Of a DNA stretch of 64,000 bases, positions 34,052 through 43,190 are shown one piece after another. The stretch spans positions 62,001-126,000 of the forward strand of contig NZ_JBHSBH010000004.1 in the NCBI RefSeq assembly GCF_042650565.1. The letters run 5' to 3'. The stretch is from Nocardiopsis_B sediminis (GTDB taxonomy: Bacteria > Actinomycetota > Actinomycetes > Streptosporangiales > Streptosporangiaceae). Position 1 is the first letter of the stretch. Each line of letters opens with the position of its first letter. The notes under the pieces are model-generated. The model made no database searches. It saw only the letters and a list, made by a program, of their open reading frames with translations, and had not been told where the DNA came from. The translations under genes and the position numbers were made by a program.

Positions 34052-34642
34052 ATGGAGAAGTTCACCGTCCACACCGGCCGCGCCGTGCCGCTGCGCCACA
34101 GCAACGTGGACACCGACCAGATCATCCCCGCCGTCTACCTCAAGCGCGTCGCCCGCACCGGGTTCGAGGACGGGCTGTTCGCCGCCTGGCGCGCCAACGA
34201 CCCCGAATTCGTGCTGAACAAGCCGGAGTTCGCCGGGGGCAGCGTGCTCATCGCCGGCCCCGACTTCGGCACCGGGTCCTCCCGCGAGCACGCGGTCTGG
34301 GCGCTCCAGGACTACGGGTTCAAGGCCGTGCTCGCCTCCCGCTTCGGCGACATCTTCCGCGGCAACTCGCTCAAGGGCGGGCTGCTGACCGTGCTGCTGC
34401 CGCAGGAGGTCATCGGGCGGCTGTGGGACGCGGTCGAGGTCGACCCTGCGACGGAGATCACGGTCGACCTCGTCGAGCGCCAGGTGCGCGCCCCGGGCGT
34501 CACCGAGCCGTTCGAACTGGACGACTACACCCGGTGGCGGCTGATGGAGGGGCTGGACGACATCGCCCTCACGCTCCGCCACACCGAGGACATCGACGGC
34601 TACGAACAGCGGCGCAAGTCGTGGCTTCCGGTCACCCAGTAG
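34052..34642 (+). CDS. leuD: 3-isopropylmalate dehydratase small subunit
   Basis: A 196-residue swivel-domain subunit partnering LeuC. NVDTDQIIPAVYLKRV and GPDFGTGSSREHAVWAL are diagnostic. Its 3' end overlaps a possible small ORF by 22 bases. It is co-transcribed with leuC. Confidence 0.97.
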   Translation: MEKFTVHTGRAVPLRHSNVDTDQIIPAVYLKRVARTGFEDGLFAAWRANDPEFVLNKPEFAGGSVLIAGPDFGTGSSREHAVWALQDYGFKAVLASRFGDIFRGNSLKGGLLTVLLPQEVIGRLWDAVEVDPATEITVDLVERQVRAPGVTEPFELDDYTRWRLMEGLDDIALTLRHTEDIDGYEQRRKSWLPVTQ

Positions 34643-34860
34643 AACCGGAAAGCCCGGAATTTTACTCGGATTTGGCGCGGCGCCTGCGGGACGCGCACCG
34701 CCGCGCCAACGCTCTCCCCGAGGGTGTCCGGATTCCGGTAATCCGTAGGCTTTTGACGGTCACGGAAGCGGTCAAACGGGATCCTGTACGCGCGTCGGAG
34801 CGTCTCGACCGGATGCTCGAAGAGCTTCCGCCGCAGGTGGGGGAGCCCCCGACACGCTGA
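34621..34860 (+). CDS. Small hypothetical protein overlapping the leuD end
   Basis: A 79-residue ORF starting at GTG inside the leuD 3' end. The product is charged and helical (YSDLARRLRDAHRRANALPEG, VIRRLLTVTEAVKRD; read as two helices), with sensible codon use to its TGA. The overlap suggests translational coupling to leuD. Start uncertain. No known domain recognised; position between leuD and the HU gene is the only clue. Confidence 0.5.
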   Translation: MASGHPVEPESPEFYSDLARRLRDAHRRANALPEGVRIPVIRRLLTVTEAVKRDPVRASERLDRMLEELPPQVGEPPTR

Positions 34861-34878
34861 ATTTTCAGGCGTTTGTGT

Positions 34879-34908
34879 TTGTGCCGGAGCACCCACGTCC
34901 CCTAATTT
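34879..34908 (+). promoter_or_regulatory. Promoter of the HU gene
   Basis: TTGTGC (34879-34884) and TAATTT (34903-34908) with 18 bases between them, 31 bases before the ATG. The patch is AT-rich compared with its surroundings. Confidence 0.5.
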
Positions 34909-34939
34909 CGTGCGAGCAAGGGGGAACCGGAGGAACCAC

Positions 34940-35221
34940 ATGAACAAGCGTGACCTGATCGACGCCATCTCCGACCGGCTCGGTGACAAGAAGACCGCCA
35001 CCGAGGCCGTCAACGCAGTGTTGGAGACCATCCAGAAGACCGTCGCCAAGGGCGACAAGGTCGCCATCACCGGGTTCGGCGTGTTCGAGAAGTCCGAGCG
35101 CGCCGCTCGCACGGCCCGCAACCCCGCCACCGGGGCCAGCATCGCCGTCCCGTCGAGCTTCGTGCCGAAGTTCCGCCCCGGGGCGGACTTCAAGGCCTTG
35201 GTGAACACCAAGAAGAAGTAG
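34940..35221 (+). CDS. hup: DNA-binding protein HU
   Basis: A 93-residue nucleoid protein that bends DNA. MNKRDLIDAISDRLGDKKTA, GFGVFEKSERAARTARNP and the terminal FRPGADFKALVN are typical of short HU. ATG at 34940 has GGAGGA upstream. Followed by a strong hairpin. Confidence 0.97.
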   Translation: MNKRDLIDAISDRLGDKKTATEAVNAVLETIQKTVAKGDKVAITGFGVFEKSERAARTARNPATGASIAVPSSFVPKFRPGADFKALVNTKKK

Positions 35222-35237
35222 TCGCACCACCGCACCC

Positions 35238-35276
35238 CGCGCCGCCCGGGTTCCCCGAGAGGACCCGGGCGGCGCG
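35238..35276. terminator. Terminator after the HU gene
   Basis: A perfect 14-base stem CGCGCCGCCCGGGT / ACCCGGGCGGCGCG with an 11-base loop, between HU and the convergent fbiD/cofC gene. Confidence 0.7.
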
Positions 35277-35325
35277 CGTGCACCCCTGCGCTGTCCCCGG
35301 GGCGGGGCACGACCCGCCCCGCACA

Positions 35326-35976
35326 TCACACCTGTGCCGGGCCCAGGCGCGGCAGCAGCTTGGCCGTGTGCGGGCCCACGCCGAGCGCGACCGCGTCGCG
35401 CAGGTCGCCGGGGGTGTCGACGTCGCGGCGCACGCTCGGCACCCGCGCCCCCGCCAGCTCCGCGGCGCCGCCGGCGGCGTGCCGGAGCCGCGATCCTCCC
35501 TCGAACGCCGGCGCGAACGCCGCCCCCGGTGTCGCGGCGTACAGCGTCGTGCCGACCCCGGGGGCGTCGGCCAGGAACGACGTGGGATGGCCGGCGGCCT
35601 CGGCGAGGACCAGGTCGAGTTCGCCAGGGCGCAGAGCGGGCAGGTCCGCCGACAGCGCGCACACGCCCAGCCCGGGGTGGCGGCGGGCGGCCTCGGCCGC
35701 ACCGTGCAGCAGGGCGGGGTTGAGCCCCGTCCCGGGCTCGCCGCCGACGACGCCCGCGCCCATCCCGCCCAGCGCGCGCGCCGCCCGCGGGTCGTCGGTG
35801 ACCACGAGCACCGCCGCCACGCGCGCCGAGCACACGGCGGCCATCACGGTGTCGGCGGCGATCGCCAGGGCGAGGTCGGCGCGGTGGCGGCCGGCGAAGC
35901 GCGCCAGCCGCGACTTCGCCCCTGAGAGCCGCTTGACCGGGACCACCAGCGCCCACCGCGCATCCGGCTCGACCAC
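35326..35976 (-). CDS. cofC: Phosphoenolpyruvate/2-phospholactate guanylyltransferase (F420 synthesis)
   Basis: A 216-residue CofC/FbiD nucleotidyltransferase. ALVVPVKRLSGAKSRLA holds the nucleotide-binding loop; LVVTDDPRAA and LSADLPALRPGELD are the metal-binding segments. In actinobacteria the enzyme (FbiD) activates phosphoenolpyruvate with GTP for coenzyme F420. The start is placed at GTG 35976, with AAAGG nine bases upstream; GTG codons at 35982 and 35985 are alternatives. Confidence 0.87.
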   Translation of the reverse strand: MVEPDARWALVVPVKRLSGAKSRLARFAGRHRADLALAIAADTVMAAVCSARVAAVLVVTDDPRAARALGGMGAGVVGGEPGTGLNPALLHGAAEAARRHPGLGVCALSADLPALRPGELDLVLAEAAGHPTSFLADAPGVGTTLYAATPGAAFAPAFEGGSRLRHAAGGAAELAGARVPSVRRDVDTPGDLRDAVALGVGPHTAKLLPRLGPAQV

Positions 35977-36268
35977 CCTCACCACCCTTTCGCACCGCCC
36001 CGCCGACGCGGGGCGCGAACGTGACAGCGCGGGCACGCAGGTGCGCATTCCCGGGAGCGTGCGGCGCATCCGGGCAGCATCGTAATGCGGCCGCCCCGGC
36101 CGCACCCGCGCGCCGCGGCCGGAGGGCGACGACGCCGGTGATCACTGCATCCGCCTAGACTGATCCTTCCGCACGCGGCCCGGGGGAACCGTGCGCGGTC
36201 CCCCCGGCGCACGGCCGGCGGGAGCGGCCGCAGCGGCGGCGATTCGGAAGCGGCAGTCGGAGGAGTCA

Positions 36269-37162
36269 GTGGCGAAGCAACGGGAATCGCGATGGGTGAA
36301 GGCGGTCGTGGCCTCCATCGTCCGCCCGATCATGACGGCCGTGACCAGGGCCGAGTGGAGCGGACAGGAGAACATCCCGCGTGACGGCGGGGTGATCCTC
36401 GCCGCCAACCATCTGTCGATGGCGGACCCGCTGACGATCGCGCACTACCTGTACGTGGCCGGGAAGCGCTGGCCCACGTTCACCGCCAAGGAGGGCGTCT
36501 TCCGCATCCCCGTGGTGGGCGCCGTCGCCCGCAGCACGGGGCAGATCCCCGTGCGGCGCGGCACCACCGACGCCGTCAAGGCGCTGAAGGCCGCCGAGGA
36601 GGCGCTCACCCGCGACGGGTCATCGGTCATCATCTACCCCGAGGGCACCTGCACCCGCGACCCGCACCTGTGGCCCATGGTCGCCAAGACCGGCGTGGCG
36701 CGCCTGGCGCTGACCACCGGCGTGCCCGTCGTCCCGCTGGCCCACTGGGGCGAGCAGCACCTCCTGCCCTACGGCAGCGCCAAGCTCAGCCCGTTCCCGC
36801 GCAAGCGGGTGCAGATCGTCGCGGGGCCGCCGGTGGACCTGTCGGCCTACCGCGACCGGCCCATCACGGCCACGCTGCTCAAGGACGCCACCGCCGACAT
36901 CATGCGGGAGATCACCCGATTCCAGGCGGGCATCCGCGGCGAGGAGCCCCCGGCGGTGCCCTTCGACCCCCGCCAGGCCCGGCAGGAGAAGATCGCCGCA
37001 TGGCCGGCGGAGCCCGTCCCGGGCGAGACCGCCGATGACACCGGGGCGGCCCCCGGTGCGCAGCCCCCGGCCGACGGCGCGGGCACCGGCGACGCGACCG
37101 GCGGCAGCGCGGAGGACGGCACCCGCCGTGAGGACGGGCGCGGCGGCGCGGACCGGCCCTGA
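36269..37162 (+). CDS. plsC: 1-acyl-sn-glycerol-3-phosphate acyltransferase
   Basis: A 297-residue PlsC-type enzyme making phosphatidic acid. The NHxxxxD box appears as AANHLSMADP and the substrate motif as IYPEGTCTRDP. A Pro/Gly/Asp-rich tail after residue 240 is non-conserved. GTG at 36269 follows GGAGGAG. TAGACT at 36156 may be its -10. gpsA follows after 58 bases on the same strand, another glycerophospholipid gene. Confidence 0.92.
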   Translation: MAKQRESRWVKAVVASIVRPIMTAVTRAEWSGQENIPRDGGVILAANHLSMADPLTIAHYLYVAGKRWPTFTAKEGVFRIPVVGAVARSTGQIPVRRGTTDAVKALKAAEEALTRDGSSVIIYPEGTCTRDPHLWPMVAKTGVARLALTTGVPVVPLAHWGEQHLLPYGSAKLSPFPRKRVQIVAGPPVDLSAYRDRPITATLLKDATADIMREITRFQAGIRGEEPPAVPFDPRQARQEKIAAWPAEPVPGETADDTGAAPGAQPPADGAGTGDATGGSAEDGTRREDGRGGADRP

Positions 37163-37220
37163 CCGGCCTCCCGGCAGCGGGCACCCGGGCGAGACCACCG
37201 ACACCACGAGAAGGGCGACG

Positions 37221-38312
37221 ATGACGATGGGCCACGCGGCGCAGGCCGGCGGGCACGACCATGATGCGGGAGCCGCCGGGCACGGCGGCGACCCCGGCCG
37301 GCGCAGCCGCGTCGCCGTCATGGGCAGCGGGTCCTGGGGCACGGCGTTCGCCAACGTGGTCGCCGACGCCGGCACGGCCGACGTCGTGATGTGGGGGCGC
37401 CGCCCCGAGGTCGTCGAGTCCATCCGGGTGCGCCACGAGAACCCCGACTACTTCCCGGGGCTCGCCCTCAACCCCGCCCTCACCGCCACGAGCGAGCCCG
37501 CTGTGGCGCTGGCGGGCGCCGACGTCATCGTCATCGCCGTGCCCTCGCAGTCGCTGCGCGCCAACCTCGCGCAGTGGAAGCCGCACGTTCCCCCCGGCGC
37601 CGTCGTCGTCAGCCTGATGAAGGGCATCGAACTCGGCACCTGCCTGCGCATGAGCGAGGTGATCGCCGAGGTGCTGGAGCTGCCGCCCGAGCAGGTCGCG
37701 GTCGTCTCCGGCCCCAACCTCGCCCGCGAGATCGCCGAGCGCCAGCCGGCCACAGCGGTCGTGGCGTGCACCCACGAGCCCACCGCCGTGCACCTCCAGC
37801 ACATCTGTAAGTCCGCCTACTTCCGGCCCTACACCAACACCGACGTGATCGGCGCCGAGCTGGGCGGGGCGGTCAAGAACGTCATCGCGCTGGCCGTGGG
37901 CGTGGCCGTGGGGATGGGCTTCGGCGACAACGCGAAGGCGTCGCTCATCACCCGCGGGCTGGCCGAAACCGTCCGGCTCGCGGTGTCCCTGGGCGCCGAC
38001 GAGCACACCCTGGCCGGGCTCGCCGGGATGGGCGACCTGGTCGCCACCTGTAGCTCCCCGCTGTCGCGCAACCGGACCTTCGGCGAGCGGCTGGGGTCGG
38101 GCATGACGCTCGACGAGGTGATCGCCGAAACCCGGCAGACCGCCGAGGGCGTGAAGTCCTCGGAGTCCATCCTCGCCCTTGCACAGCGGCACGGGGTGGA
38201 CATGCCCATCACCGCGGCGGTCGTCGGGATGATGCACCACGACCTCTCCCCGGCCGAGGCGCTGCTGGCGTTCATGTCCCGCACGGCCAAACCGGAGCGC
38301 TACGGGGTATGA
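37221..38312 (+). CDS. gpsA: Glycerol-3-phosphate dehydrogenase (NAD(P)+)
   Basis: A 363-residue enzyme that makes sn-glycerol-3-phosphate from dihydroxyacetone phosphate. The Rossmann motif VAVMGSGSWGTAFANVV and the catalytic VSGPNLAREIAE and GGAVKNVIALAVG segments are clear. It carries an extra His/Gly-rich N-terminus of about 30 residues (GGHDHDAGAAGHGG). ATG at 37221 has AAGGG upstream; ATG at 37227 is possible. It probably shares a transcript with plsC. Confidence 0.95.
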   Translation: MTMGHAAQAGGHDHDAGAAGHGGDPGRRSRVAVMGSGSWGTAFANVVADAGTADVVMWGRRPEVVESIRVRHENPDYFPGLALNPALTATSEPAVALAGADVIVIAVPSQSLRANLAQWKPHVPPGAVVVSLMKGIELGTCLRMSEVIAEVLELPPEQVAVVSGPNLAREIAERQPATAVVACTHEPTAVHLQHICKSAYFRPYTNTDVIGAELGGAVKNVIALAVGVAVGMGFGDNAKASLITRGLAETVRLAVSLGADEHTLAGLAGMGDLVATCSSPLSRNRTFGERLGSGMTLDEVIAETRQTAEGVKSSESILALAQRHGVDMPITAAVVGMMHHDLSPAEALLAFMSRTAKPERYGV

Positions 38313-38441
38313 GCCACCAGAGGTGAGCCCGCGCCCACCGGGGGAGGGGCGTGGTGCCAGCGGGACCGAAATCAGAACCGCGCGAGCAGGCTGTCGGACC
38401 GCGCCCAGGTACGCGCGGGCGAAGGAGGGGGACAGAACGAG

Positions 38442-39725
38442 ATGGAACGCCAGGACGACCACGACAACCGCGGGAAGACCACCCTCGGGGAGAACACCCG
38501 CGCCGTCCGGCTGCCGTCCGGTCCCGCGGTGAACGAGCGGCCGGTGCGCATCCCGGTCCACCGCAGCACGACCTATGAGTTCGCCACCTCCCAGGAGTAC
38601 GCCGACGTCCTCGACGGCGTGAGCCGGGGCTACTCATACGCGCGGATCGACACCCCCACCGCCGAGGCGTTCGCCCACGCGCTCGCCGCCATGGAGGGGG
38701 CGGGCCTGGACCGCGAGGTGCGCGGGCAGGCCTTCGCCTCGGGCATGGCGGCGATCAGCACCACCCTGCTCGCGCTGACCGCGGCCGGCTCCCACATCGT
38801 CGCCTCCCGCGCGATCTACGGCAACACCTACTCCCTCCTCGACGGCCTGCTGCGGCGCTTCGGCGTGCGGACCGACTTCGTCGACATCACCGACCTGGAG
38901 GCCGTGCGCGCCGCGGTGCGGCCCGAGACGGCCGTCATCTTCACCGAGACCCTGTCCAACCCGACGATGACCGTCTCCGACCTGCCCGCCCTGGCGGGCA
39001 TCGCATCGGACGCCGGCGCGCGGCTCGTCGTCGACTCCACGTTCGCGTCGCCGGCCGTGTGCCGGCCGCTGGAGCACGGCGCCGACATCGTGCTGCACTC
39101 CGCCACGAAGTACATCGGCGGCCACAGCGACGCCACCGGCGGCGTCGTGGTCGGCGACCCCAACACCGTGGCCACGATCCGGTCGGCCCGCATCGACCTG
39201 GGGCCCAGCCTCGCGCCCGACGAGGCGTTCCTGCTGCACCGCGGGCTGGAGACGCTGCCGCTGCGGGTCGCCCGGCAGTGCGCCACGGCCGCGGAGTTCG
39301 CCGCCGCCGTCGCCGGGCACCCGGCGGTCGAGCGCATCGACTACCCGGGGCTGCCCACCCACCCGGGGCACGAGACCGCGCTCCGGCTGTTCGACACCGG
39401 GCGGTTCGGCGGGACGGTCACGGTCACCCCGCACGGCGGGCGCGACGCGGGCATGGCCTTCGCCGACGGGCTGCGGCTGGCCACCATCGCCGCCTCGCTG
39501 GGCGGCACGCACACCCTCGTCGGCCACGTCGGCTCCACCACCCACCGCCAGCTCGACGACGCCACCCTCCTCACATCGGGGATCGGGCCCGGAGCGGTGC
39601 GGTTCGCCATCGGCATCGAGGACCCCGCCGACCTCATCGCCGACGCGCTGGCGTCACTGGACCGGTGCGCCGAGGAATGGGAGTCGGCGGGGCAGGCGGG
39701 TATCGACCTGGGCACGAGCCAATGA
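38442..39725 (+). CDS. PLP-dependent trans-sulfuration enzyme (cystathionine gamma-lyase/synthase family)
   Basis: A 427-residue Cys/Met-metabolism enzyme. The PLP lysine is in LHSATKYIGGHSD, with RGYSYARIDTPTAEAF and SGMAAISTTLLAL before it. It could act on cystathionine, homocysteine precursors or methionine; the family does not let me choose. A strong AAGGAGGGG site precedes the ATG. It lies between gpsA and ddl on the same strand. Confidence 0.9.
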   Translation: MERQDDHDNRGKTTLGENTRAVRLPSGPAVNERPVRIPVHRSTTYEFATSQEYADVLDGVSRGYSYARIDTPTAEAFAHALAAMEGAGLDREVRGQAFASGMAAISTTLLALTAAGSHIVASRAIYGNTYSLLDGLLRRFGVRTDFVDITDLEAVRAAVRPETAVIFTETLSNPTMTVSDLPALAGIASDAGARLVVDSTFASPAVCRPLEHGADIVLHSATKYIGGHSDATGGVVVGDPNTVATIRSARIDLGPSLAPDEAFLLHRGLETLPLRVARQCATAAEFAAAVAGHPAVERIDYPGLPTHPGHETALRLFDTGRFGGTVTVTPHGGRDAGMAFADGLRLATIAASLGGTHTLVGHVGSTTHRQLDDATLLTSGIGPGAVRFAIGIEDPADLIADALASLDRCAEEWESAGQAGIDLGTSQ

Positions 39726-39790
39726 CGAATGCGCGGGACACGATTGCGCAGGTTCCGGATGGGCGCGCAGGCGAGATAGGGTCAGGCATC

Positions 39791-40909
39791 ATGGCCGAGC
39801 AGCACAGAATCCGGGTCGCCGTCGTCTTCGGCGGGCGCAGTTCCGAGCACGAGATCTCCTGCGTCACAGCGGGCGGGGTGATGTCGGTGATCGACACCGA
39901 CCGCTACGAGATCGTGCCCGTCGGGATCACCCGCGAAGGCAACTGGGTTCTCACCTCCGGCGACACCGAGCGGCTGGCGATCACCGAGGGCCGGCTGCCG
40001 GCGGTCGACGGCACCGGGATGGCGCTGGCGCTGCCCTTCGACGCCCCCTCCGAACTCCTCCTCGTCGAGCCCGGGGCGGTCCCCGAGCGGCTCGGCCAGG
40101 TCGACGTCGTCCTTCCGCTGCTGCACGGCCCCTTCGGCGAGGACGGCACCATCCAGGGGCTCTTCGAGATGATGGGCGCCCGCTACGCCGGCGCCGGGGT
40201 CCTGGCCAGCGCGGCGTCCATGGACAAGGTCGTCTCCAAGGCGCTGCTCGCCGGGCACGGGATCCGCCAGTGCGCCTTCGTGGCCGTCACCGACCGGTCG
40301 TGGCTGCGCGAGCGCAAGCGCGTGCTCGACGACATCGCCGACCTGGGCGGCACCGTGTTCGTCAAGCCGGCCCGGGCCGGCAGCAGTGTCGGGGTCAGCA
40401 AGGTCACCGACGCAACGGACAACGACGCGGTGATCGCGGCGGTCGAGGCCGCCCGTGAGCACGACCCCAAGGTGATCGTGGAGCAGGCCATCGCCGGCCG
40501 CGAGATCGAGTGCGGGGTCCTGGAGGCCCTCGACGGCGGCGCCCCCGAGGTGTCGCAGCCCGCCGAGATCCACGTCGCCGAAGGCTTCGACTTCTACGAC
40601 TTCGAGGCCAAGTACCTCTCGACCAGCAGCCTGACCATCCCGGCGGACCTGCCGACCGCGGCCGTCGAGGAGGTCCGCCGCCTGGCCGCCCGCACCTTCG
40701 AGGCCGTGGGCTGCGAAGGGCTCGCGCGCGTGGACTTCTTCTACGGCGACGACGGCGAGGTCTACGTCAACGAGATCAACACCATGCCGGGCTTCACCCC
40801 GACATCGGCGTTCCCCAAGATGTGGGCCGCGAGCGGCCTGGAATACCCGGAGCTCGTCGACCGCATCCTCCAAACGGCCCTGCGCCGCGAGCCGGGCCGG
40901 CTGCACTAG
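39791..40909 (+). CDS. ddl: D-alanine--D-alanine ligase
   Basis: A 372-residue ATP-grasp ligase making the D-Ala-D-Ala of peptidoglycan. VFGGRSSEHEISCVTA, PLLHGPFGEDGTIQG, and VNEINTMPGFTPTSAFP are diagnostic. The YDFEAKYLS segment keeps the Lys-Tyr pair of D-Ala-specific enzymes, so D-lactate specificity is unlikely. ATG at 39791. Confidence 0.96.
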   Translation: MAEQHRIRVAVVFGGRSSEHEISCVTAGGVMSVIDTDRYEIVPVGITREGNWVLTSGDTERLAITEGRLPAVDGTGMALALPFDAPSELLLVEPGAVPERLGQVDVVLPLLHGPFGEDGTIQGLFEMMGARYAGAGVLASAASMDKVVSKALLAGHGIRQCAFVAVTDRSWLRERKRVLDDIADLGGTVFVKPARAGSSVGVSKVTDATDNDAVIAAVEAAREHDPKVIVEQAIAGREIECGVLEALDGGAPEVSQPAEIHVAEGFDFYDFEAKYLSTSSLTIPADLPTAAVEEVRRLAARTFEAVGCEGLARVDFFYGDDGEVYVNEINTMPGFTPTSAFPKMWAASGLEYPELVDRILQTALRREPGRLH

Positions 40910-40940
40910 CAGGAGCGGCGAGCACACGTCACGAGAACGA

Positions 40941-40970
40941 ACGGCCACCGCGGAGTAGCGCGGTGGCCGT
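40941..40970. terminator. Bidirectional terminator between ddl and the EI24 gene
   Basis: A perfect 12-base stem ACGGCCACCGCG / CGCGGTGGCCGT with a six-base loop, between two convergent genes. Confidence 0.75.
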
Positions 40971-40994
40971 CATGTTGCCGGGGTCAGGGCGGAG

Positions 40995-41906
40995 TCAGCG
41001 CCCATCCGGGTGCGGCGGAGGCCGATGTCCCTGCTCCGGGTACCCGTACCCAGGCTGAGCGGGCCCGCCGTGGCCGCGGGGGTAGTCGGCCTGGGGCAGC
41101 TGGGCAGCGGCCGCGGAAGGCCCGCCGGGGACCGCTGTACCGTTCCCGGGAACAGAGGCGGGCAGCAACCGCCGGGCCAGGATCGTGCCGCCGGCGGTCG
41201 CCGCCGGGAACACCACGACCGCCACGAACGGGATCGCCAGCAGCAGGTAGGCGGGGACCGAGAACCCCAGCACCAGCATGCGGCGGCGGCCCATGTACCA
41301 GCGGCGTTCACGCAGCTTGCGCAGCCCCCGCCGGTCGAACGCCGCGCCGACCAGTTCGATGGTCAGCATCCAGCCGCCGAAGATCGCCGAGATCACCGGA
41401 ACGATCGTCTGGCCGACAACGGGGATGAACCCGGCGATGAACATCGGCAGCGTCACCACAGCCGTGATGAGGATGATCGTCAGCGACTGCCGGACCGCAC
41501 GGGCAATGGACGCCGCGATCGGGTCGTCCAGCTCGGGAGGGGCGTCGCCGAGCTCGTACTCGACCTCCTCGGCGATCTTGTCGTAGAGCGGGAACCCGAG
41601 CGCGAGGGTGAGCCCCGTGAAGCCCACGACCATGATCAGCACGGTCGCGGCCACCAGGACGATCCCCGTCGCCACGCGCAGCGTCGTCGCCCACCCGTCG
41701 GACCAGCCATCGGCGAACGGCGTCATCCAGGCGACGATCGACTCGATGTTCACCACGAGCGCGATGAACGCGACCAGGAACAGGATGGAGGTGATGAGAG
41801 GCGGTATCGCCCCGAGGAAGAAGAGCTTCGGCCGACGCACGACCATGCCGAAGCCTTGCAGCAGAATGCCGACACCGGAAAAGGCATCGCGTACAGGAGT
41901 GCTCAC
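40995..41906 (-). CDS. EI24/CysZ-like membrane protein
   Basis: A 303-residue protein with about five or six membrane segments (LGAIPPLITSILFLVAFIAL, TGIVLVAATVLIMVVGFTG and others) and the EI24 domain GFPLYDKIAEEVE motif. The C-terminal 45 residues are a Pro/Gly/Tyr/Gln-rich cytoplasmic tail. Family members include the sulfate permease CysZ, but actinobacterial ones are uncharacterised. GTG at 41906 is the first plausible start; the frame is open further upstream. Confidence 0.82.
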   Translation of the reverse strand: MSTPVRDAFSGVGILLQGFGMVVRRPKLFFLGAIPPLITSILFLVAFIALVVNIESIVAWMTPFADGWSDGWATTLRVATGIVLVAATVLIMVVGFTGLTLALGFPLYDKIAEEVEYELGDAPPELDDPIAASIARAVRQSLTIILITAVVTLPMFIAGFIPVVGQTIVPVISAIFGGWMLTIELVGAAFDRRGLRKLRERRWYMGRRRMLVLGFSVPAYLLLAIPFVAVVVFPAATAGGTILARRLLPASVPGNGTAVPGGPSAAAAQLPQADYPRGHGGPAQPGYGYPEQGHRPPPHPDGR

Positions 41907-42163
41907 GTCGCCCGACCCTATGGCATCACCGTCGACGTCCGTCCCCTGTCGTGGAACGGTCCGATCACAACGCGATCGGCCGGTGGGCGAGCGCGGTGTC
42001 GACGATGAGCGGATCGATCGCCCGCTCTGGACCGCGAAAGCCCAGAGGGGGTCCCACTCACAATCAGGAGAGGGAGGAGCCACAACCACGAGGAGGGAAG
42101 GATTATCCCCAACCACGAGAATGCGCATTGCGCGCGCACGACCACGTACGGTGTCCTGAACCC

Positions 42164-43090
42164 ATGCCGGACCTCTCGCATGTGCATGCGCTCGCCGATT
42201 CCCAGCACGGGGTGGTCTCCCGTGCCCAGGCCGTCGAATGCGGGCTCAGTGCGGGGCAGATCGACCGGCTCATCCGCCGGCACGAATGGCGGCGCCTGCG
42301 CACCGGCGTTTACCTCGTCCGCCGCGACCCCGCGCCGCCGGCGCTCGCGGCCCGCGTCATGGCGGCGCAGCTCATCCACGGCCCCCGCGCGGTCGCCGTG
42401 GGGCCCACGGCGGCACGGCTGTGGCGGTTGCAGGGGCTGCTGCGCGGGCCGGGCTACGAGTACGTCCACCTCACGGTGGCCGACCGCGGCGCGTCGGCCA
42501 GCACCGGACTCCGCCTCTACGGCTGGAACGTCGAGCCCGGCGAGGTCACCCTGCGCAAGGGGATCCGGCTCACCACACCTGCCCGCACCCTGCGCGACAC
42601 CGTCCTGCTCACCGACCGAGACTCCGCGGTCAGCGTCATCGACTCCGCCCTCGCCCAGGGCCTCGTCGACCCCGGCGACCTCCCGGCCCTGGCCGCCGCC
42701 AACACCGGCCGCGTCGGCGCCCCGCGCTCACGCCCGTGGTGGGACCTCGCCGCCTTCGGCGCCGAGAGCACCCTGGAAACCCGCCTCCGCCTCATCTGCC
42801 ACGACGCCGGCATCCCACCCGAGGCCCTGCAATACCCCGTCCACGACTCCACGGGAACGGTGGTCGGCCACGCCGACCTCGCCTGGCCCAGTTGGGGAGT
42901 AGTAGCCGAAGCCGACGGCCACGGCCCCCACAGCCTCCCAGGAGCCCTCTACACCGACCGTCACCGCCAGAACTCCATCGTCACCACCCCCGACCACCTC
43001 ACCCTCCTCCGCTTCACCTGGAGCGACCTCCACCACCCCAGGGAAATCGTCGCCATGATCCTCGAAGCCAGGAACAACCGGACGGCCTGA
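42164..43090 (+). CDS. AbiEi-like winged-helix protein with DUF559-type C-terminus
   Basis: A 308-residue protein. The N-terminal 50 residues (HGVVSRAQAVECGLSAGQID, RRHEWRRLRTGVYLV) form the AbiEi_4 winged helix found in type IV antitoxins. The C-terminus (VVAEADGHGPHS, YTDRHRQNSIV) resembles the DUF559/Vsr-like PD-(D/E)XK group. No AbiEii toxin gene is adjacent, so a toxin-antitoxin role is unproven; such fusions are common orphans in actinobacteria. It opens the accessory half of the window. Confidence 0.78.
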   Translation: MPDLSHVHALADSQHGVVSRAQAVECGLSAGQIDRLIRRHEWRRLRTGVYLVRRDPAPPALAARVMAAQLIHGPRAVAVGPTAARLWRLQGLLRGPGYEYVHLTVADRGASASTGLRLYGWNVEPGEVTLRKGIRLTTPARTLRDTVLLTDRDSAVSVIDSALAQGLVDPGDLPALAAANTGRVGAPRSRPWWDLAAFGAESTLETRLRLICHDAGIPPEALQYPVHDSTGTVVGHADLAWPSWGVVAEADGHGPHSLPGALYTDRHRQNSIVTTPDHLTLLRFTWSDLHHPREIVAMILEARNNRTA

Positions 43091-43190
43091 ACCACCGCGG
43101 CCGCCCTCGGGTCCGTCGACTACGACTCGCGACTCGCGCCTGGGTGCTTAGATTGACAGCGGGCCCGGTTCGGCCGATCAGCAACGTCCG

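Noticed and set aside
42164..43090. A type IV toxin-antitoxin pair based on the AbiEi-like protein.
   Set aside because: No AbiEii-type nucleotidyltransferase toxin is adjacent on either side.
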